Source: Micromonospora zamorensis
Lineage (GTDB): Bacteria > Actinomycetota > Actinomycetes > Mycobacteriales > Micromonosporaceae
Direction of reading: 5' to 3'
Length of the DNA: 64,000 bases
Assembly (NCBI RefSeq): GCF_900090275.1
Contig: NZ_LT607755.1
Location: 1,922,001-1,986,000, forward strand
The first letter of the stretch is position 1; every line of letters starts with the position of its first letter. The notes beneath the pieces were generated by a model that did not search any database, was not told where the DNA came from, and was given only the letters and a program-made list of their open reading frames with translations. The translations under genes were made by a program, and so were the position numbers. Below, one piece after another: positions 16,285 through 24,994 of the stretch.

Positions 16285-16941
16285 TCACGATCCAGTCCGT
16301 CCGGCGCTGGCCAGCGCGAACGCGCGGAAGAGGGAACGGGCTTCGAACTGCAACTGATCGGCGTCTGCCCGTGCGATCCACCTGACGTCACCGGTGATGC
16401 CGGTGATGCCGCCTCCGCGGATGTGCAACGTCAGGCAGCCGTTGGGGCCCGACATGCTGGACTCGCCCTTCAACCCGGACAGGCGAGTCGCGGCGCCCAG
16501 CTCCTCGTCAAGGTCGTGCAGCGTCTGCCAGGTGTCGCGCAGCCACGTGTATTCGTCGACGTCCCGCTCGGGACTCCTGTCGAGCGGCTCCTGTTCCGGC
16601 GCTGCGGGACCTTTCTCCTCCGTCTGCAGACGGAGGAGCGCCGCCAATTCGAGGGCAGTCTGCACGGCGGCGACATACGCCTCGAAGAGCGCATCGGCGA
16701 ACCCACTAGGGCCGAGCTGGCTGCGCCAGTCGCGAGCGATCGTGACAGCTGAAACCTCTCGCTGGGTGTCGACCATGACCCGGACGGAGCCGGTCTGGTC
16801 CGCCCCGGAGCAATCTTCGGGTCGCAGTTCACGTTCCGTCTCGCGCAACACACGGTTGGCCTGCTCGCGTAAGGCGGAATCGTCGCCCAGGAAGTCCAGA
16901 CTCGCCAGCTTGAGGCGTTCGTGCCTGCTGCCCTGCTGCAT
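16285..16941 (-). CDS. YbaB/EbfC-like protein of the ESX satellite
   Basis: 218 residues from ATG 16941, preceded by a G-rich stretch that could serve as a ribosome site. The central part (SGADQTGSVRVMVDTQREVS, then GFADALFEAYVAAVQTALEL) matches YbaB-like nucleoid proteins, which in actinobacteria often precede EspC-like and WXG genes. A charged linker and a C-terminal beta-rich part (CLTLHIRGGGITGITGDVRW) follow. GTG near 16993 would add an alternative coding-like N-terminus. First gene of the three-gene operon. Confidence 0.65.
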   Translation of the reverse strand: MQQGSRHERLKLASLDFLGDDSALREQANRVLRETERELRPEDCSGADQTGSVRVMVDTQREVSAVTIARDWRSQLGPSGFADALFEAYVAAVQTALELAALLRLQTEEKGPAAPEQEPLDRSPERDVDEYTWLRDTWQTLHDLDEELGAATRLSGLKGESSMSGPNGCLTLHIRGGGITGITGDVRWIARADADQLQFEARSLFRAFALASAGRTGS

Positions 16942-17321
16942 TCGCCCCCCGGCTTCCTGCTCGGTCAACGCTTTCCGTGCTGCGCCCGCCACGGCAAGGT
17001 AGGACAACGGTACGTGAATGACCAAGATCCGTGGGACCCCGGGCGCTGGGCGGGACGTCTCGCTACGGCGAGGGACAAAGGCGCGGCAGAGATGCCCCGG
17101 GAAGCCACGCCTGACTGTGCGCGACCACCCGCCATGGGCCCGACCCGCGAAACCGCAGCTTACGAGCCGCGACCGAGTATTGGAGCAGGACAGGCGCGGC
17201 CGCTTTGACGACGCTGCCACCACTGCGCAAGCGCAAGGGCAGTCGTGGACGAGCGAACAGGCAGGGATGTTCCTTGAGTCCTACCGCGACGGCAAGAACC
17301 ACCTCTCACGTTGGGCGAAGG
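16942..17321. other. Intergenic stretch before the YbaB-like operon
   Basis: About 380 bases in which the plus strand has Arg/Ala-rich frames without start signals and the minus strand has an upstream extension of the YbaB-like frame that is not coding-like. It must contain the promoter of the minus-strand YbaB operon. I see no clear -10/-35 pair. Confidence 0.4.
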
Positions 17322-17365
17322 CCTGGCCAGCCAGCCTCAGGCGAACCTGAGCCTGGCTGGCCAGG
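17322..17365. terminator. Strong bidirectional hairpin terminator
   Basis: Arms 17322-17341 and 17346-17365 are 20 bases each, complementary except for one C-C position, with a CGAA tetraloop. It begins 11 bases beyond the stop of the S8 protease gene (minus strand) and is the obvious terminator for it. No long T-run follows, as is common in high-GC actinomycetes. Confidence 0.85.
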
Positions 17366-17375
17366 TTACGTGTGG

Positions 17376-19892
17376 CTAGACCCCGCCGGACCGTGCCCCG
17401 GGCAGCGTCCGCACGGCGGTCAGCGTCACATCGCCGCCCTGGTAGGACACCCTGAACATGTGGTGGCCCGCGTTCAGGACCCGCCGTTCCGGCAGGGAAT
17501 GGAAGTTGCCCCTGATCGAGTCGCCGCTCATGATCGTCAGTACCGTGCCGGGAGTGAGGGGCGCGCGAATGTCCAGGGTGAGTTCGCCGCGCAGCACCAA
17601 GTCACCCGCGGCCCGCACGCTCGTGTAGTCCTGGTCGCCGGAGATGGTGATGGCGAGGCGACCCGCTCGGCTGACGGTCACGTCGCCGCCGACGTTCAGG
17701 ACGTTGCCCGGCGCGACGTCGGTCAGAGTGATGGACACCGCTGACGCCGCTTCCCCGGACGACAGACCGGGCTGCAGCACGCCGCTGTCGACGTCGATGC
17801 TGCCTGCCACGAAACCGCTGCCGCCGAGCGTGCCGCCCTTGACGGCGACCGAGCTTGCGTGCGAGCCGGCGATCGAAAGCTTGCCGCCTTCCACCGTCGT
17901 GCCGCCCTCGTAGGTGGCGTGGCCCGACATGATCAGCATCCCGGAGCCCTGCTTGATCAAAGACGCCGTGTAGAGGCTGTTGTCGATGTTGTTCTGAATG
18001 AAGGCCGCGCGCGCGTCCATCCATTCCTTACGCCACTTGGTGGCGTCCTCATAGCCAATCTTGTCGTACAGTTCCGGGTGGCCGTTGGTGATGGCTTGGA
18101 CGTAAGGGTCAGCCAGAATGCCCTGAAGCACGAAGGCGTTTTCGCTGAGCTTGCCGTCCGGGCTCAGTACGTTGGGGCTGAATTCACCGGCGAAGGCGAC
18201 GCCCTGTTTCTTGTAGGCCGCCAGCCACTCCCGATCCTCCCGATCCCTTTCCTTGATTGCAATCTGGCTGATGTCGTTCGACCAGACGTCCAGGGGCGCC
18301 TTGTCCATGTTGTAGGTCATGGGGCCCAGGAGCTGGCCGGGGCCATACATGCCCTTGTCCAGATCGGGGATGCCCCAGCCCCAGCGCGCGTCCGGAACGC
18401 CGTCGGGAGCCGTCCAAGCGATGGAAGCCCCGGAGGCGGAGGTTTGTCCGGTGCCGAGGAATCTCACACCGTCGGACATCTTGTTGTTCGCCGTGGTGAA
18501 CATCAGTTCACGGACCTGCTTGGCGTCCATGTTCGGATAGCGGGAGAGCAGAACCCCCATCACCGCTGTCGCAACGGGCGTCGCCGGAGATGTGCCGCTC
18601 GAGTTCGAATAGTTGGTGTCACCACCGCTGTTCGTGGTCCGAACACTGTTTGAAGGGGTAGACACGGTCCACCATTTGGCGAGCCCTGCCTCGTTGTACC
18701 CGGACTGCTTTGTGTATTCAGGATTGGCCGCAGTGGGCGGCTGCACCCCGCCGACGGATACCCACTGCTTTTCCGCCAGGGGATTGAAGATGGGATACGC
18801 TGGGCGAAAATACGGGTTGCTCCAGTCGTTGTTGCCGGCCGACCTTACGTTGACGGTACCGCTGTCCTTGATGGCGTCCCAGATGGCATCCATGAAGGAT
18901 CGTCCGGCGTAGCTCGGATTGTATTGGATGCCGTCTTTGGAATAGCTCTTCTTGAAGAGGAAATACTGGTACTCCAGATCCTTCAAGTACTCGTTGGGGA
19001 TAATGGTCGCCATTGCCGTGGCGCTGGCGCTGTCTTTGCCACGCAGTTGGTAGGCGTTGGCGAGGTTGCCGTTGACTCCAAGGTCGTTTCCTAGGCCGTC
19101 AAAGCGGGTCCTGTCGATAGTCTGGACATACGATCCCCAACTGCTGTTGATGACCTGGGCGCCCGCGTCGACCAGGGCCTTGTTGGCGGTACGCCAGTAC
19201 ACGTAATCGTGGAAGGGGCCGTGGGACTGGGTGTCGGAACCGCCGGTCATGGCGACATACATCTTCGATCCAAAGGCGATGCCGTGCTGGTCTTTAACAT
19301 CGCGGATGCCGGAGGTAACCCCAAGCATGCCGGTCCCGTGCCCGTAGTCACTTGTTCTCGCCTGATCACCGGCCACAGTGAACGGCTGGCCTGCAGTAAA
19401 CGGGTTCGCCGGGGTTGCTGCGTTTCGGTACCCGAAGCCGGACGTGCCGTAGACGCCCTCCGCTCTCACCGGAACGATCAGCCCGGTCTGGAATGCTTCG
19501 TGTGTAGGCCTGTAGCCCGAATCCATCATGCCCAGCGCGACGCCCTGCCCGCGGTACCCTAGGGCGTAGGCGGTGGACGCGTTCACCGCGACAAGTTGCC
19601 ATGGGGAATCGACAGCTGCGCCAGGGTTGGAAGGATTATGGCCGGTATAGTAACCATATTCCGGCGTTTCCCAGCTGGCTTTAGCGGCATCTAGTTCCCC
19701 TGGCCTAGTCGCGACAAAGCCGGGGTCTCCGGGGTACGCCGGCCCGCCTGCATGGCCAGGGGTCGATGTCGGACCGGCCTTTGGCGATGCCCAGGCGAAC
19801 CCTGCCGGAAACAACGCGATGCTGCCTCCGGCAGCAAGGGCACCTCCCAGCTGACGCAGAAACTGCCGCCGATTCACGAACCTCATGCTCAT
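17376..19892 (-). CDS. Tat-secreted S8 serine protease with autotransporter-type beta repeats
   Basis: 838 residues from ATG 19892, preceded at 6 nt by GGAAGGAG. A Tat-like signal (NRRQFLRQLGG, then a hydrophobic run to AWA at 33-35) precedes a subtilase domain: Asp124 in MMDSG, His185 in DYGHGTG and Ser435 in SGTSPATP form the triad. Residues 650-838 hold passenger-like beta-helix strands (SGHATYEGGTTVEGGKLSI, GGTLGGSGFVAGSIDVDSG), typical of the autotransporter-associated repeat in Gram-negative subtilases such as SphB1 and NalP. No outer-membrane barrel follows, which suits a single-membrane host. The gene looks less GC-rich than its neighbours, hinting at transfer. Confidence 0.85.
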   Translation of the reverse strand: MSMRFVNRRQFLRQLGGALAAGGSIALFPAGFAWASPKAGPTSTPGHAGGPAYPGDPGFVATRPGELDAAKASWETPEYGYYTGHNPSNPGAAVDSPWQLVAVNASTAYALGYRGQGVALGMMDSGYRPTHEAFQTGLIVPVRAEGVYGTSGFGYRNAATPANPFTAGQPFTVAGDQARTSDYGHGTGMLGVTSGIRDVKDQHGIAFGSKMYVAMTGGSDTQSHGPFHDYVYWRTANKALVDAGAQVINSSWGSYVQTIDRTRFDGLGNDLGVNGNLANAYQLRGKDSASATAMATIIPNEYLKDLEYQYFLFKKSYSKDGIQYNPSYAGRSFMDAIWDAIKDSGTVNVRSAGNNDWSNPYFRPAYPIFNPLAEKQWVSVGGVQPPTAANPEYTKQSGYNEAGLAKWWTVSTPSNSVRTTNSGGDTNYSNSSGTSPATPVATAVMGVLLSRYPNMDAKQVRELMFTTANNKMSDGVRFLGTGQTSASGASIAWTAPDGVPDARWGWGIPDLDKGMYGPGQLLGPMTYNMDKAPLDVWSNDISQIAIKERDREDREWLAAYKKQGVAFAGEFSPNVLSPDGKLSENAFVLQGILADPYVQAITNGHPELYDKIGYEDATKWRKEWMDARAAFIQNNIDNSLYTASLIKQGSGMLIMSGHATYEGGTTVEGGKLSIAGSHASSVAVKGGTLGGSGFVAGSIDVDSGVLQPGLSSGEAASAVSITLTDVAPGNVLNVGGDVTVSRAGRLAITISGDQDYTSVRAAGDLVLRGELTLDIRAPLTPGTVLTIMSGDSIRGNFHSLPERRVLNAGHHMFRVSYQGGDVTLTAVRTLPGARSGGV

Positions 19893-20733
19893 CTCTGGCT
19901 CCTTCCGATGGGTCGAAATATCTAACGGACCAAGGCAGCCCGTTGCGTCCCAGGGCCATGGTCTGCCTGCGCTGGTCGGGACAAAATAATGTGCCGTTCT
20001 GCCGCTTCTGCCTGGCGGATGTAAACGGCTTTGTTCGGGATCCCGACTGCGGCGCGCGCCAAAGCATGAACGTCGGGTGCCAACTGCTGTTGGGGTCGGC
20101 ACCGAGGGTGACTTCGACGCCGGGAACGCTTCATGCCAGTGGCAGTGCAGACGGCGCAAGCCTGGTAGCCGGCAACAGCCATTGCGAGCCGACGCGGTGC
20201 GCGCACCTTTGTGGCGGCAACCGCGATCAGAGGGAACCCCTGCCACGTCAGAACGGCGAACTGGATCGCTCCCACGAGTGGGCCTCCCTGCATGTTCACC
20301 AAATTAGACTGCGATAGAACTCCCTCGTCAAGGGGGCAAAAGATGTCTACCAGAAACGGATTTTGAGTGACCGTCCATATCGTTCATGTAACTGTTGTGC
20401 ACCGGGCCACAGGTTACATCCACGGAAGTGGCGTGCGACTTGTCCGTGATGGGCCTGTTGCGTAGATAAGAGACGGCCGAAGCCGACGCGGTCTGCGGCG
20501 TGGATTGCCGGCAGCGCAGCGACGAGCGGGCCAGCTCCCGTAACGGTTACCGGCAGAGGGAGTGGGACGCCCGGGCCGGGGCGATCGACCAGATTCCGAA
20601 CTGCGCCAGGGCTCCTACTTCCCGGACTGAGCTGACCCCACCGCCGGCGGGCTGAGCAGGCCTTGGTGTGGTGGTAGCGACCTCGTATCTGCTCGGCTGG
20701 GCCGAGGAGGCACGTAACCGCTGGTAGCCCTGG
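19893..20733. other. Long gene-poor stretch between protease and GH2 genes
   Basis: About 840 bases. It must hold the protease promoter. One minus-strand frame (19922-20302) begins MVNMQGGPLVGAIQFAVLTW and has a hydrophobic stretch, but its second half is Arg/Pro-rich and I do not trust it as a gene. The part at 20310-20420 is noticeably AT-richer than the surroundings. Nothing else is recognised. Confidence 0.4.
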
Positions 20734-22485
20734 TCAGAGACGTAGCTGCCGGTTGACCTCTGCCACCAGCTCGGCGGGCAGTTTGAGCAGCCGGCGGTCG
20801 TAGCTGAGCAGACCGTTCACCTCGTCTTCGACATCGGAGAGTTGGGTGTAGACCGTGGCGCTCAGACCTTTGGCGATCGCCGGAGCGATCTGTTCGGCGT
20901 GCAGTCGGCGGAAAGCCGCACCGAGCGAGGCCGCGTCGCGGAAACGGCGGTAGCCGAACTCGCGATCGGTCGACGTGTGCCCGCTGACGGCAAGGCTGTA
21001 GCCGCCGTACTCGGACAACACCAGCACCCGGTGGTCCCGGCCGCGCCGCGGCACCCGGAAGCGGCGGAAGTAGACGTGCAGGCTGCGCAGGTCGCCGCCG
21101 CCCTGGTCGTGCCAGCCGCTGGCGTGGTCGACACTGCGGGTCGGGTCCAGTGCGGCGACCTCGGCGGCGATCGCGGCGGCGTCGAACTGACCCCACCCCT
21201 CGTTGAACGGCACCCACACGGCGATGCTGACGACGTTGCGCAGCTGCTCGACGGTGTCGTGCAGCTCAGCCCGGAACTGCTCACGCCCGGCGTCGTCGTC
21301 GCGGGCGAACCACCGCCGGCGTCGGTCGGTCAGCCTCAGCGGGCTGACCGCCGGAGCGGTGACCACCAGCGGCCGATACCGGCCACCACCGTTGACCATG
21401 TCCTGCCAGACCAGCATGCCGAGACGATCACAGTGGTAGTACCAGCGCGCCGGCTCGATCTTGATGTGCTTGCGGAGCATGGTGAAGCCGAGTTGCTTCA
21501 TGGTCGCGATGTCGTGGACCAGGGCCTCGTCGGAGGGGGCCGTGTACCAGCCGTCGGACCAGTACCCCTGGTCGAGGATGCCGGCGTGGAAGTACGGTGC
21601 GCCGTTGAGCAGCAGCCGTGGCGTGCCGTCCGGGGCGGGGCCGACGCCGAAGGAGCGCATGCCGACGTAACTGCGGACCCGGTCGTCGCCCAGGTCCACA
21701 ACCACCCCATAGAGGTACGGGTCCTCGGGGCTCCACCGCCGTGCCGCAGGGACCGGAACGCGAACCGGCCGTCCGGCGGATGCCTGCGCCACGCCTACCA
21801 CGTCGTCGCCGGCCAGGATCGTCACTGTCGCATCGAGGGCGCCCGGGTCGGCGTGCACCGTCACCTCGACGCAGCCCTCGTCGAGCAGCGGGGTCAGGCT
21901 GAGTCGCCGTACGTGCCGCGCGGGCACGCACTCGGCCCAGACGGTCTGCCAGATCCCGGACTGCGGGCTGTACCAGATTCCGCCGCGGCGCAGCCGCTGC
22001 TTGCCGCGCGAGTGGTGGGCGGTGTCGGTGTCGTCTCGTACCGCGACGACCAGCGTGTTGTCATCGTCGTGCAACGCACCGGTGATGTCGCAGTGAAACG
22101 GCAGGTAGCCGCCGGTATGCCTGCCCACCGGCGTGCCGTTGACAAAAACCTCGCAGGTCTGGTCGACGGCCCCGAAGTGCAACAGCACCCGCGCCGACGG
22201 GTCGGGCCGGAAACCGTCGGGCAGTCGTAAGATCCGGCTGTACCACAGTGTCTGGCCCGGTAGCAGTTGCCGGTTGACGCCCGAGAGAGGCGTCTCCGGC
22301 GAGAACGGGACGATGATCTCCCCGTCGTACCCCTGCGGCTGTTGGTGGCTGTCGGTGATCGCGTACTGCCAGCGGCCGTTGAGGTTGAGGTAACTGTCCC
22401 GGACCAGCTGCGGGCGGGGATACTCCGGCAACGGCCGGTCCGGGTCGAGCGTCTCGCCCCACGGGGTCAGCAGTGGCCGGATCAT
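20734..22485 (-). CDS. Glycoside hydrolase family 2 (beta-galactosidase/glucuronidase type)
   Basis: 583 residues. The sugar-binding jelly roll (about 20-185, with GVNRQLLPGQTLWYSR), an immunoglobulin-like domain (190-275) and a TIM barrel (285-583) are in the usual GH2 order. The acid/base is Glu429 in PFNEGWGQF and the nucleophile Glu492 in LSEYGGYS. There is no signal peptide, so it acts on imported oligosaccharides or glycosides. Its ATG overlaps the stop of the MFS transporter gene by four bases, making an import-and-hydrolyse operon. The precise sugar is not readable: beta-galactoside, beta-glucuronide or alpha-L-arabinoside are all possible within GH2. Confidence 0.9.
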   Translation of the reverse strand: MIRPLLTPWGETLDPDRPLPEYPRPQLVRDSYLNLNGRWQYAITDSHQQPQGYDGEIIVPFSPETPLSGVNRQLLPGQTLWYSRILRLPDGFRPDPSARVLLHFGAVDQTCEVFVNGTPVGRHTGGYLPFHCDITGALHDDDNTLVVAVRDDTDTAHHSRGKQRLRRGGIWYSPQSGIWQTVWAECVPARHVRRLSLTPLLDEGCVEVTVHADPGALDATVTILAGDDVVGVAQASAGRPVRVPVPAARRWSPEDPYLYGVVVDLGDDRVRSYVGMRSFGVGPAPDGTPRLLLNGAPYFHAGILDQGYWSDGWYTAPSDEALVHDIATMKQLGFTMLRKHIKIEPARWYYHCDRLGMLVWQDMVNGGGRYRPLVVTAPAVSPLRLTDRRRRWFARDDDAGREQFRAELHDTVEQLRNVVSIAVWVPFNEGWGQFDAAAIAAEVAALDPTRSVDHASGWHDQGGGDLRSLHVYFRRFRVPRRGRDHRVLVLSEYGGYSLAVSGHTSTDREFGYRRFRDAASLGAAFRRLHAEQIAPAIAKGLSATVYTQLSDVEDEVNGLLSYDRRLLKLPAELVAEVNRQLRL

Positions 22486-23822
22486 CCGCGCGTCGCCGAG
22501 TCGTACCGGCGGCGCAACGTCAGCACCGGCACGACGATGAGGGCGAGCACTGCCAGCGCCGCCAGGAAGATGCCCGGCGTCGGCACCTGTTTGACCACGC
22601 CGAGGTCGGTGTAGGTCTCACCGGTGCCGTTGATGACCGCCGCGCCGAGGTAGGGCCCGACGACCATCGGCACCAGGATCGCGAAGATCATGCGCAGGCC
22701 CTGTACGTGGCCGGCGCGCTCCGGCGGGGAGAAGTCGCGTACCAGCGCCCCGATCGGGGCCAGCACCAGCATGAAGCCGGACATCATCAGCAGTCCGGCG
22801 GCGATCACCTGGCCGGTGCCCCGGGCCAGGTACATCGAGAACAGACCGGCCGCGTACACGGCGACGGCGGCCAGCAGGAAACTGACCCGGCCCATCCGGT
22901 CGATGAACCGGCCCACGACCACGCTGACGAGGGAGGCGCCGAGCAGCACGACGCCGAGCACGAGGGCGTAGCCCCCGATGTCCAGGTAGCGCTGCAGGTA
23001 GATGATCAGATATGGCAGGAAGACCTGGGTCGAGACACCCCAGATCGACCATGCGGCCAGCGCTAGGTAGAGCCGGGGGTTGGCGCGTACGGCAGCCGGG
23101 CGCAGCCCGTGCAACATCGAGCCGAGCAGGCGCTCGCCCCGACGGACGGGCACGGGCTCGTCGCGGACCAGGAACCAGGCCAGCACCCCGACCGCGGCGA
23201 TGATCCCACCGACGATCAGGAAGAACGTCCGCCACTGGCCGGCGCGGGTGAGACCGTCGAACCCGCCGAAGACGGCGAGCATGGCCAGTAGCGGCATCGC
23301 GGCCAGCACCGACTCCACCCGGCCTCGGTTCGCCGGTCGGGTCACGTCCGTCACCCAGGCCTGGAACGCGGCGTCGTTGGCACCCGAGCCGAGGAATGAC
23401 ATCAGGCAGTCCAACGCGATCACGGCGAGCAGTGCCAGTAGCACCGCGTCGGCCGCTGGTGCCAGTGCGGCAACACCGTCCACGGTGAGCAGGCCGAATG
23501 CCGCGGTGGCGACACCCCACGCGAGGTAGCCGCCCGCGATGAAGGCCCGGCGACGGCCGGACCGGTCGGAAATCGCTCCGATCAGCACGGTGGCCGCCGT
23601 CGCGGCCAGCGCACTCGCCGCGACCATGGTGGCGATGGCGGTCGGATCATCGGTGATCGTGTCGTGGACGAACACGTTGAGGTACATGTTCTCGACCGCC
23701 CAGGCCAGTTGGCCGACGAAGCCGAGCAGCACCAGCGAGGTCCAGGCGCGTCTGCCGAGCCGCGGGTCACCGGGGCCGGCGGGGGAGAACGTCGCGGGAC
23801 CGGTGGCGGTGGGTACGGGCAC
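22482..23822 (-). CDS. MFS sugar/glycoside transporter
   Basis: 446 residues with about twelve helices. The A-loop IGAISDRSGRRRAFIAGG after helix 2 and the second copy VVGRFIDRMGRVSF after helix 8 are MFS signatures. It is translated just before the coupled GH2 gene (ATGA overlap), so a role in importing the glycoside that the GH2 enzyme cleaves is likely. No local regulator is present. Confidence 0.82.
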   Translation of the reverse strand: MPVPTATGPATFSPAGPGDPRLGRRAWTSLVLLGFVGQLAWAVENMYLNVFVHDTITDDPTAIATMVAASALAATAATVLIGAISDRSGRRRAFIAGGYLAWGVATAAFGLLTVDGVAALAPAADAVLLALLAVIALDCLMSFLGSGANDAAFQAWVTDVTRPANRGRVESVLAAMPLLAMLAVFGGFDGLTRAGQWRTFFLIVGGIIAAVGVLAWFLVRDEPVPVRRGERLLGSMLHGLRPAAVRANPRLYLALAAWSIWGVSTQVFLPYLIIYLQRYLDIGGYALVLGVVLLGASLVSVVVGRFIDRMGRVSFLLAAVAVYAAGLFSMYLARGTGQVIAAGLLMMSGFMLVLAPIGALVRDFSPPERAGHVQGLRMIFAILVPMVVGPYLGAAVINGTGETYTDLGVVKQVPTPGIFLAALAVLALIVVPVLTLRRRYDSATRG

Positions 23823-24135
23823 AGCGCACCGTCCTTGCTAGCCGAGCCGGGGGCAGCCCGAAAGTGAGAGAGATTCTACAGATGTCCGTGTCTCGGCTGC
23901 GGGTGGTCAGATCACCGAGGTCCACGACGGCCGACTCACCATGCCGGCACCGACGCAGAGGGCGCGCGTAGACAGCCGCGCGCAGTCCGTCGCTGGCGGT
24001 AAGAAACTGGTGGGAACCGTCCGTTGTCGATCCTGCCCCTGTGTCACCTTCGGCGATGGGCAGGTGGGGGTTCGAGTCACGGTCCGGGCGGCCAGCGTGT
24101 CAAGGTCGGCCCTGTACTGCGCCGGACGCGACACC
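23823..24135. other. Intergenic stretch upstream of the MFS/GH2 operon
   Basis: 313 bases between the MFS start and the end of the OxiB-like stub, both on the minus strand. It should carry the MFS promoter. On the minus strand a short piece (RALCVGAGMVSRPSWTSVI, about 23910-23966) looks coding-like, but it is too short to assign. Confidence 0.4.
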
Positions 24136-24882
24136 TCATCCAACGCGAGAAGCTCCTGGCCCGGTGGACCTGCCCTGCGAGGTGAGGTCCACCGCCATGG
24201 CGATCGTGCTCGTGCTGGCGGCCCTCGTGGCGAGGGTGCCGATGTCGAGGCTGCGGCCGGAGCCGTCGGTGATGACGCCGTCGTTCAGCCACAGGTCGGC
24301 GACGGGCGAGCCGAGTGTGGCCGACGCGGCCTCCAGCAGCCGCCGACGGGCTACGGCCGCGGCGACCCGGATTGGGGTGCAGGTCGAGATGATCGTGTTC
24401 GTTTCGCTGGTCACCTGGTTGAACGCCCCGTCCGGCCGGATGTCGGCCAGCGTGACGTGGACCCGCCTCCGTGGCACGGACAGTTCCTCGGCGATCAGCA
24501 TGACGGTCGAGCTGGTGAGGCTCTGGCCGATCCAGGTGCGGGGCAACGCGAACGACACGGTCCCGTCCTGGCTGACCTCGACGGAGATCAGTCCTGATGT
24601 CGGCAGCGCGGCCGCGGTCATGATGTCGTTGAGGCCGAGCAGCCGCCTCACGTCTGACGACGGTAGCGGGGCGGTTGAGGTGGAAGTCGCCGCCAGTTCA
24701 GCCGCGGTCACGAGGATCGGGGCGGCCAGCACGTACCCGAGGAACCGTCGCCGGGGGGCCCGCTCGACCACCCTACTGCCGCCGCCCGAGACCGGTCCGC
24801 CACCAGACCATGTCCCAGGCGCACCGAGAGCCCTCCGCGGTCCGCCCGCCAGTAGGACGTCGCGCCTGTCCAGCTCAGTCAT
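24136..24882 (-). pseudogene. Truncated molybdenum hydroxylase large subunit (OxiB/IorB-like)
   Basis: 248 codons from ATG 24882. A Tat-type segment (RRRFLGYVLAAPILVTAAEL) precedes the first molybdopterin-binding domain of isoquinoline 1-oxidoreductase-type large subunits: SVEVSQDGTVSFALPRTWIG, LTSSTVMLIAEELSVPRRRV, VTLADIRPDGAFNQ, TPIRVAAAVARRRLLEAAS. Intact proteins are about 700 residues or more; this stops near residue 248, so all later Mo-cofactor domains are gone. In Streptomyces sp. K30 the rubber gene lcp is followed by oxiA and oxiB, and this stub follows lcp here with oxiA absent. It reads as a deletion remnant of that arrangement. Confidence 0.75.
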
Positions 24883-24994
24883 GCCTCGACTCCTTACCGG
24901 ACCACCAATGCCGGCACGCCGTGTCACGGGCTGAGTGCGTCGGGAAGAGCCAGGACGCGGGCCCGGCCCGCGCCCTTGGCTGCGACGCTCCCGA

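Noticed and set aside
17018..17350. A plus-strand frame containing SWTSEQAGMFLESYRDGKNH considered as an integrase fragment.
   Set aside because: No catalytic motif, no start signal, and the frame runs into the terminator hairpin.
20310..20420. AT-richer patch considered as a phage attachment or origin-like site.
   Set aside because: No repeats, integrase or DnaA-box cluster around it; it is more likely just promoter-proximal DNA.
23910..23966. A short minus-strand piece reading RALCVGAGMVSRPSWTSVI as a possible thiolase C-terminal remnant.
   Set aside because: Too short, and the surrounding frame is not coding-like; the similarity to CVGGGMG is not enough.
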